This document shows, in pieces, positions 47,001 through 56,000 of a stretch of DNA of 64,000 nt (within the stretch, counting starts at the first letter, position 1; the number at the start of each line of letters is the position of its first letter). The DNA is from Tridacna crocea (lineage: Eukaryota > Mollusca > Bivalvia > Cardiida > Cardiidae): positions 23,255,235 through 23,319,234 of the forward strand of contig OX031069.1 in the NCBI GenBank assembly GCA_943736015.1. The letters are read 5' to 3'. The notes under the pieces are model-generated. The model made no database searches, was not told the DNA's origin, and was given only the letters and a program-made list of their open reading frames with translations. Both the position numbers and the translations under genes were made by a program.

Positions 47001-50000
47001 AGATTTAATGAACTCTGACAATGAGTATTTCGATAGGAAGATTTCTATCAAGACAAGCGAAATGGTCACAGAGCCATGACATAAGCAAGCTAGCCTTTGG
47101 TGGAGCTAATAACTTTTTTGAATATTCAAAAAATGGAGGCCGTGAGACAAACAAGAACATGACATGCAGTTGCCAACCCTCCACTGTTGTTTTTCTTTTG
47201 GTGAAAATTTTAAGTCAAAAAAGGGACATAAATGCGTCAAAAAATTTTGATGGATACCTTCCAGTATTATATGTGTTCCCTTTTTGATACTTAACCCATT
47301 ACCACACAGTCTCTACTTTTGATGCCCCTGAAAAAGAAGCCTTTAGAAAACACTGTGGGAAAAGGAAAAGATGCTGGTAACCAGCATTTTCTCCTTTTCC
47401 CACAGTATTTTCTACCCTTCACAAAACAAATTTCAAATTTTCAGTCACTTTTCTTTTGTCGTCTGCAAATGTTTTCAATTTGGACAAACCTAAAATATTG
47501 TTGTTTAGTAATGAGTTAAGAACTACAGAAGTGGTTGTTTGAAGTAAATACCTTCAGTAATGACAGAGATATAAAATGTCTCAGTTTTTTGCATGAAAAG
47601 ACAGCCCTTCTTACAACGATGATGCAAGCAAGGGCTAACACAAAACCCCATTGTCTGCTTTGAAAAGAGCCTAGTTAAAAAGTTATTTTTCATCTTAAGA
47701 GGTACCTGTTTCCCCGCATGGTTGATTCACTTGTTTTTTCTGTATAACCAATGACCCAGTCGGGGTAAGTTTCAAGTCCTCCAGGGAACAAGACATTTCC
47801 TGCTCTGTGAACTCATGATGTGGAAAAGGCTGAAAATTGACATAAATGAAATACTTTAGCCTATATTGTTACGGGAGACCACTCCTTCCTGCATGGCGTA
47901 CTCCCGATTTAAATACAATACCTGGCTACTGCGTCAGGGAGATATCTCTTTGGCTCAGTGGTTAGGTTATTGGCTTTGCGTCCGGGAGTTCGGAGTTCGA
48001 ATCCCGCTCCGACCCTTATTTCTGCCATGCATTTATTCATTTGTTTCTTTGTTACGGACTTCGTTCGTAAGAATATCCATTCTGCTTTTCACCAGTATAA
48101 AAATGAAGGCATTGGAAGATGACAATACCATAAAATTTCTTTCTACGAAGATCATATCACAAGAATAATGCCTGCCTTACCTAAAGTGTCTCATTAACAG
48201 CTGAAAGTAAACAATCTTTCTCAGACGGTGTCTTGTTTTTTAAAAAATGTTTTTATTTGGTCTGCTCCAAGGAGAACAGTGTAAGCCAGGTGAACATGAA
48301 AAAGTGCAGTTGCAGTCGCATAATGCGTCAGTTTAAGTCTTTACCACACAATCCCGACTTTTAACGCCCCTGAGAAAGAAGCCTTTTGAAAACACTGTGG
48401 GAAAAGGAGAAAATGCCGGTAACCAGCATTTTCTCGTTTTCCCACAGTGTTTTCTACCCTTCCCAGAACAAATTTCTATTTTTGAGCCACCTTTATTTTG
48501 CCATCTGCAAATGCTTTTGATTTAGACCAGCCTAAAATTTTCTCGTGTGGTAAGAGTTAAGTCTTTCCCAAAGGACAAAATTGTAGACTGGTCCATATTG
48601 AAAGTGTTTGCAGTCAACAAATCAAATGTAATATAAATGCTGATTTTTGTCTATGAAAGGGTAGAAAACAGTGTGGGAAAAGGAGAAAATGCTGGTTACC
48701 AGCATGCTCTCCTTTTCCCACAATGCTTTCAAACGCCTTCTTGTGGTAAAGAGTTAAAACATGAAATAGTTTCAGTCTGAAGTTGAAAATAACCAGGTAT
48801 GAAGTTTTTGACTTGCTCATAAAATTTTTCACTGTATAATATCGACAAATAGTTGTATTGTTGAACTAAACCCACCAGTTGTTTCTTGTCTTAATCACTT
48901 TGTGAATTAAAAAGCAGGAAAAGGTTTGACAGTTCAATTCTTGCCAGGAAAGATCTGCTGTTTTTTCACCTGTTTGGCCCATAAAGGTCAAATAAGTTTG
49001 AATTAAAGAGATTATGTATCCACTATTCAAGTAACCAATAGGCAAATTATATGACAATGTAAGACAGATGTTTGAGATAGAGTTTTCCACAATATCAGTG
49101 CCTAATAAGCTCAAAATGTTTACATTTAACACTTACCAAACAATTGCTGGTTTTTACGACCCTGAGAAAGAAGCCTTTTGAAAACATAGTGGGAAAGGGA
49201 GAAAATGCTGGTGGCCAGCATTTTCTCCTTTTCCCACAATGTTTTCTATGCTGCTGGAATCGAATTTCAATTTTTGAGTTAAGTTTATTTTGTTGTCTGC
49301 AAGTGCTTTGAATTTGGACCAGTCTAAAATTTTGTCATTTGGTAAAGAGTTAAAGCGGTTTACCCCACTGTTAGTTCCTCTACACTCCTGGTTTATTTCA
49401 TGAATCATGTTATTGTGCTACTTCTTTGAAATAATACATTAACCCTTTACCAAACAACCCTTGGTTTTCATGACCCTGAGATAGAAGCCTTTTGAAAACA
49501 TTGTGGGAAAAGGAGAAAATGCTGGTAACCAGCATTTTCTCCTTTTCCCACAAAATTTTCTACCCTATAAAAGTCAGATATAACAAGATTCAATTCGTTG
49601 TCTGCAGATGTTTTGAATTTGGTCAAGTCTAAATTTTTTCGTTTGGTAAAGAGTTAATTCCAACATTGATACCCAGAATTTCATCTACTCATTAAGGATT
49701 GAACGGTAAGCTAAACAATTACCAAAAGGTTAACTGCATTAATTATGTTGGCCCCTTGTGCAATATGGTGTGCACATCTAAAACTCATTGGCAGGCCAAG
49801 GACACACCTCACGCCAAGCTGAAATAAAAGCTGCTTTTTTGGGGATGTGATTCTAACACATGGGCTATAACTATGATCAATTATTCGCCCATTATGAAAG
49901 CAGCCCGTTGATATCGCTACAAGGAAAATGAAGACATTACCATCAGTAAAACATCCCCTTTTAACACTGAATTCCTTACCTGTATAAGCGTAAGCCCAGC

Positions 50001-53000
50001 CATACTGGATTGATGCCCTTGTATAAAATTCCAAACTTCTAGTAACTTTGTTGTTGTATTAAATGACTGTCTTAAAGAATGCCCATCAGGAAATCGTATC
50101 TACAAAAAGGTGCAAATGGTAACAGATATTGGACGTATGTCATAGCTCAAGAACAATACAACATTTAATTTAAAACTACAATCAATGTTGTGCATACTTA
50201 TTAGAATTATCTTGTTTAAACATTCTATGTGGGAGATCAAGTGTTTAACACTGTTTTCAACATACATATAATTTCAGTTGTATCCAGATAGACGTGCACT
50301 TATCTTCGCTTTCTTTCACCAGTTCTTCCCACTGGTTTCTTCCAAAATAACAGTTAACACACAGTTGAAAGAATTATGAATCATGTCCCAATGCCTATCA
50401 TTAACCCTTTCCCAAACAACAAAATTTTGGACTCGATCAAATTGAAAGCATTTGCAGATAACAAATTAAACATAATACAAATGATGATTTTTGTCTATGA
50501 AACAATAGAATGAAAGCATTGTGGGAAAAGGAGAAAATGCTGGTTACCAGCATTTTCTCCTTTTCCTACAAAGTTTTCAAAAGCACTTTTTCCCAACATC
50601 GTAAAAACCAGGGATTGTTTGGGAAAGTGTTAATCCTTGGAAAGATATTACCCAACCTGGAAAATAAAAACAACAACCCTCTTGTTTCAAGTCCGGCACA
50701 AAACAGGCTGATGAGGCACTGTGATAGGTAGATGATCATAATTAGAGGTTAAAAAAAAAAAAGTGAGCCAACCATTTGTAAAAGGGAGGTTAGAGCATCT
50801 ACAGGACCCAATACATCCAAGCAAGTCAACACTAAATTATGTATCCGTAAAATCCATTTAGTCTGAAAAATGATTTATTCATTTGGTAGAATTTTCCTAG
50901 GACACACAGACATTTTACCCATAGAAAAAGGTACTGTCACAGGTCAGCCTGTGAAAACTGCATGGCCTGATCAGTGTCGACGCTTTCAGCAGATGCATTA
51001 AGCTCCCTTTTCACAGAGCATAGCTCTAAAATAACAATACCTGCAGCAGACATTTTGTGTCTTGTGAAAGTGAAGGAGATGGTGTAGAGACTGTTTCTAC
51101 TTTCTCTACTTTCATTTCTTTCACAGGTGGAGTATCCAACTCGCTGTTGTCTCTTGCAGACTGTAAGAGTTTTTTCTTCTCTCTGTCTGCCGCAATTTCT
51201 TTCAACACTCTGGCATGATCCTATTTTGAGGAGAACAAAAAGTATTGCAGCGTGTGAATGCTAACTTACCTAATTATACTCTTCAACAAATTTGAAGAAT
51301 TGATGACAGTGTCATGAAACAGCGAACATCCATAAGAGCTTCATGTCCAACCCTTTACCACTACAATCCCAAGTCTTGTCAATCATGAGGAAAATGGCTT
51401 TTGAAAACACTATGGAAAAAGGAGAAATCCAGATTTTTCTCCATTTCTCATCATGTTTACTACTCTTCCAAAGACAAATACTATCATTTGAAAGAAATTT
51501 AACATGTGGTCTGCAAATGCCATGAATTCTGTGAATGAAAATTTGAAATTCTGCAATTCTAACATATACAGAATTAATGCATATGAAAAACATTATGGCA
51601 AAAAGAATATGCTTAATTTGATCCTATTCTCTTTATGCAACTTTGTTTGCAAACAATGTTTGCACTGAGACAAAGCCAAGAGACAACAATCTAATGTCAT
51701 AACTCTGTGCATTTGCTTTTAGTAAAAATTCTAGGGAGAAAAAGGGGCATTATTGTGTCCAAGGTTTTTCGGCAGTACTTTGACTCTCCACCAAAAAATG
51801 TTGCATTTAAACTCCATTCAAGAGACGCAGGCTTTCAAAAATATTGTGCAAAAAGGAGAAACTGGTGATCACCTGCATTTTTTCCTCTTCCTAAAGCCTC
51901 TTATGAATTTAACCCTTTACCACACAATCCCGACTTTTAACACCTCTGTGAAAGAAGCCTTTTGAAAACATTGTGAGACAAGGAGAAAATGCTGGTAACC
52001 AGCATTTTCTCCTTTTCTCACAATGTTTTCTTCCCTGCCTAAAACAAATTTCAATTCTTCAGTCACATTCATTTTGTTGTCAGCAAATGCTTTCAATTTG
52101 GACCAGTGTAAAATTTTGTTGTTTGGTAAAGATTTAAGGAAAAAAAATCCATGATTTGATCCCCATTTTGTCTGTAGTCTGTATGAATGCTTTGAGTTTA
52201 GACAAGCCTGAATTTCATTATTTGGTATGCAGTTAATCAAAAGTTGTAAATAAGTGATACTGTAACTATGATATTCTCAAAATTTTGCAAACATGATTTT
52301 GAGGAGAAAACTTGGAATAAAAAGTAGAAAACAAAAGTTGCTAAATACCTCTTTCTGTCTTTTCTTCTCTAACAAAGCTTTTCGCTTGGCTTCATCCCTC
52401 TTCTTTTGCTCAAAACCTTCTTTCTGCTTCCTTTGATTGTCAGATAGATGTAGGCGACTAACAACAGCCTCTGATTGGCTAATTTCCTGTGAGGAGCCAT
52501 GTAATTGGCTAGTGTTCTCTGAAGAGGGTGTGCTTGAAAGATCTGATCTCTTTTCATCTATTGGTACAGGTTTTGAAAAAGCACTGGATGTTGAATCGAA
52601 AGCTGAAGTTTGCTGAAAGGTACAGTACTGGTTTAACCCCTTGCCACATGATCCAGACTTTTTATACCACACCCAAGAAAGTTTTTGAAGACATTGTGGG
52701 AAAAGGAGAAAATGCTGGTTTCTGGCATTTTTGCTTTTACACAAATTGTTTCTCAAATATCAAAGTGAGAAATGATCATATGCACTATATTTTTTAACTG
52801 CAAATGCTTTTCATTTGGTATTCCCAAATTTTGTCATTTGGTAAAGATATAAACTTGTAGCTTGTAGGCCATATGAACTACATTCCATAACTTTGAACCA
52901 ATTAACACGTAATCCTGTGTTTTAAAGACCCTTCATTTCAAGGACAGGGTCTATCATTTCAGCTAAGTTTAATTTGTTGTCAAAAGCTTTCAATCAAAAA

Positions 53001-56000
53001 AAGTCCAAAATTTTCTCATTTAGTACAGGGTTAACCATTTACCAGACAACAAAAAATATAAACTTGCCGAATTAGCCAGAATTTACAGATGACAAATAAA
53101 AATGCACTCAATAGTGTGAAGTTCTTTTAACTCATTACCACACAATCCCTACTTATGACCTCCTTTTGTGTTTTGTGTTATCTACCTTTAACAAAACAAA
53201 TTTTCAGTTGCTCACTTTTATTTTGTCGTTAACTCCTTACCAAACAACAAAATTTTAGACTTGTCTATATTGAAAGCATTTGTAGACAACAAGATATATC
53301 CGACTCAAACATTGAAATTTGATCTTGGAAGGGTAACAAAATATATCCGATTCAAACATTGAAATTTGGTCTTGGAAGGGTAGAAAACATTGTGGGAAAA
53401 GGAGAAAATGCTGGTTACCAGCATTTTCTCCTTTTCCCACAGTGTTTTCAGAAAGCTTCTGTCTCAGGGTCATGAAAACTAGGGATTGTTTGGTGCAAAG
53501 TTTAAGTGTAAAATGAGACAATATCTTCTACTGAGTATCCAGGGTCCAAAAAATCCACGTGTCGGCTTGTCTTTACTAGTAAAAACTTGCGGAGGGCAAG
53601 TGGATTATCCCTCTTTGTCTAACTGTGGGACCAGTACAAAATGGCACAGGGACAAGAAAGAATTCTGAAATTTACTGGACCCTGGTACCCTCAACATAGG
53701 GTTTAGTGGAGAATAACTAATTTATTTCATGCTATCCGGTAGGATATCAAGCCACTCCTGAAAATATTACTGATGGTGTTCACTCGATGAAATAAATTTC
53801 AATCTTTCACTGAAAAAAAAAAATCCTCTGTATTTTCAAATTTGAAATCCAAATCACTCCCTCTATCCAGAGCTTTTTATCATGTCATCTGATAATGCTT
53901 TCAATTTGGACAAGCCTAAAATATTGTAAAGAGTTAAACATTTACCTGTCTAAGTCTGAGGCTAGGACTTGTCTGGTCAAGGACAGGCTGTTGCTTAAAT
54001 CCAGGTTTTCCAGCCACAAGCCTGTAATAATTCATAAAATATCATAGATCAAACTTAACAGCAAGCTAATTTAACTCTGTACTGCACACTGCAGCTTTTT
54101 AGTCCTCCTGGGAAAGAAGCCTTTTAAAAACATTGTGGGAAAATAAGAAAATGCTACACTTGTCCAAAATTAATTGAAAGCGTTTGCAGACGACAAAATG
54201 AATGTTACTCAAAAATTGAAATTTGTTCTGTGGGGGCTAGAAAACGTGGGAAAAAGAGAAAATGCTGTTGTAGTATTGTGGTAAGGGTTTGAACTATGCT
54301 GTATGAAAAAGAGTTAAATCCATAAACAAGCCAGTACAGGGCTGAGATGGTGCAATGCACGCTTAACTCTTTACCACACAATCATGACTTTAACAACCCT
54401 GTGAAAGCCTTTCAAAACATTGTGGGAATAAGAGAAAATGCTGGTAACCAGCCTTTTCTCCTTTTTCCACAACATTTTCTATCCTTTCAAAATCAAATTT
54501 CAATCTTTGATTCAGATTTATTTTGCCGTCTGCAAATGCTTTGAATTTGGACTAGTCCAAAATTTTGTTGCTTGGTAAAGAGTTAACATCCAATTATGGA
54601 AAGAAGCAGTCTTTCTCATGACTCAGCCTGTTGTTAACACTTTCCCAGATAAGCCCTGGTTTTCACAGCTCTGAAGTTGAAGGCATTTGAAAACACTGTG
54701 GAAAAAGGAGAAAATGCTGATAATGAACATTTTCCCCATTTACCACAGTGTTTTCTTCCCCAAAAAATGAAAATACCACCTTTTTGGCCAATCTAAATTT
54801 GTTGTCTGCAAATTCTTTCAATTTCAGCCAACCAAAATTACTTCATCTGGTAAAGAGTTAACTAAACAAAAATGGATTTTAAAAATCCACAATTATTACG
54901 ATGACTTGCATCATAGACATGCATTCAGCCCCTTTATCCCTTTCCCACATAATGTTGACTTTTGAGGACATAGAAAAACAGACTTCAGAGGGCTGAATAC
55001 GAAACTATTCCATCTGTGTTTTGGAAAATTTTACAGATGAGAGAAAAAAACCTCTGGTTTCTCTGAAAAGATTTGTTGGTTCAACTTTTTAAGATAGCTG
55101 TGTTGGACTGGGTGAATGAATTCAACACAACAGATCTAAAAAAGATGGTCTAATAATGTTTTTCAGAGAAATGAGAAGTTTTTTTTTCCTTACCTGTAGA
55201 ATATTTCCAAAATGGAATACTTTCGCATTCATCCCTCGCAACGGTGTGTTGTGATATACGACGTTGGGTGACTCACGACCAGCTGCCCGGCTAGCTCAGT
55301 TGGTAGAGCTGCGGTACTAGTGTTCCGGGGGTCGTGGGTTCGAGTCCCGCGTCGGGCACACTTTTCTCCCTTGATTTACTTCATTGGTGACCAGGTAAAT
55401 TGGTGAACGTGGGATGCGGCACCGGCTGTCCATGGGGACTGAAAGGGGAGTTGGTTACTCCCAAAAATCAGGAGGGGGAGGAGTGTTGTGATATACGACG
55501 TTGGGTGACTCACGACCAGCTGCCCGGCTAGCTCAGTTGGTAGAGCTGCGGTACTAGTGTTCCGGGGGTTGTGGGTTCGAGTCCCGCGTCGGGCACACTT
55601 TTCTCCCTTGATTTACTTCAGGTGAGTGAGCGAGTACTTTTGACATCATTGTGAGAAAAGGAGAAAATGCTGGGAACCAGCAATTTCTCCTTTTTCCACA
55701 ATGTTTTCTAACTTTTTTCTACATCTTCCACAATTTTAGCGATACTGAATTTTGCATCTACATCTGTTTTGGATTTGGATGGGTCCAAAATTTTGTCGTG
55801 TGGTAAAAGGTTAAACCAGAGTATGGCAGAATCGCTTTCAGTCTAGGCCTGTCCAAAATTTTGTTTCATAGATCTAGTAATTTCATTTAAAAGTTACCAC
55901 TCTACTGCAGCTTCCACAGTTAGTTTACCAAATGATACAGCATCTTGGCAGTCTGTCAATTCAAATCCCATAGACATCAAATGCACAATCAAATCATCTG

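Noticed and set aside
49711..50034. 107-codon minus-strand open frame
   Set aside because: Overlaps UBX exon 6 in another frame; shadow of the real exon plus intron.
55285..55595. Two functional tRNA genes
   Set aside because: The anticodon stem does not form, so decoding is unlikely; treated as tRNA-like repeat units.
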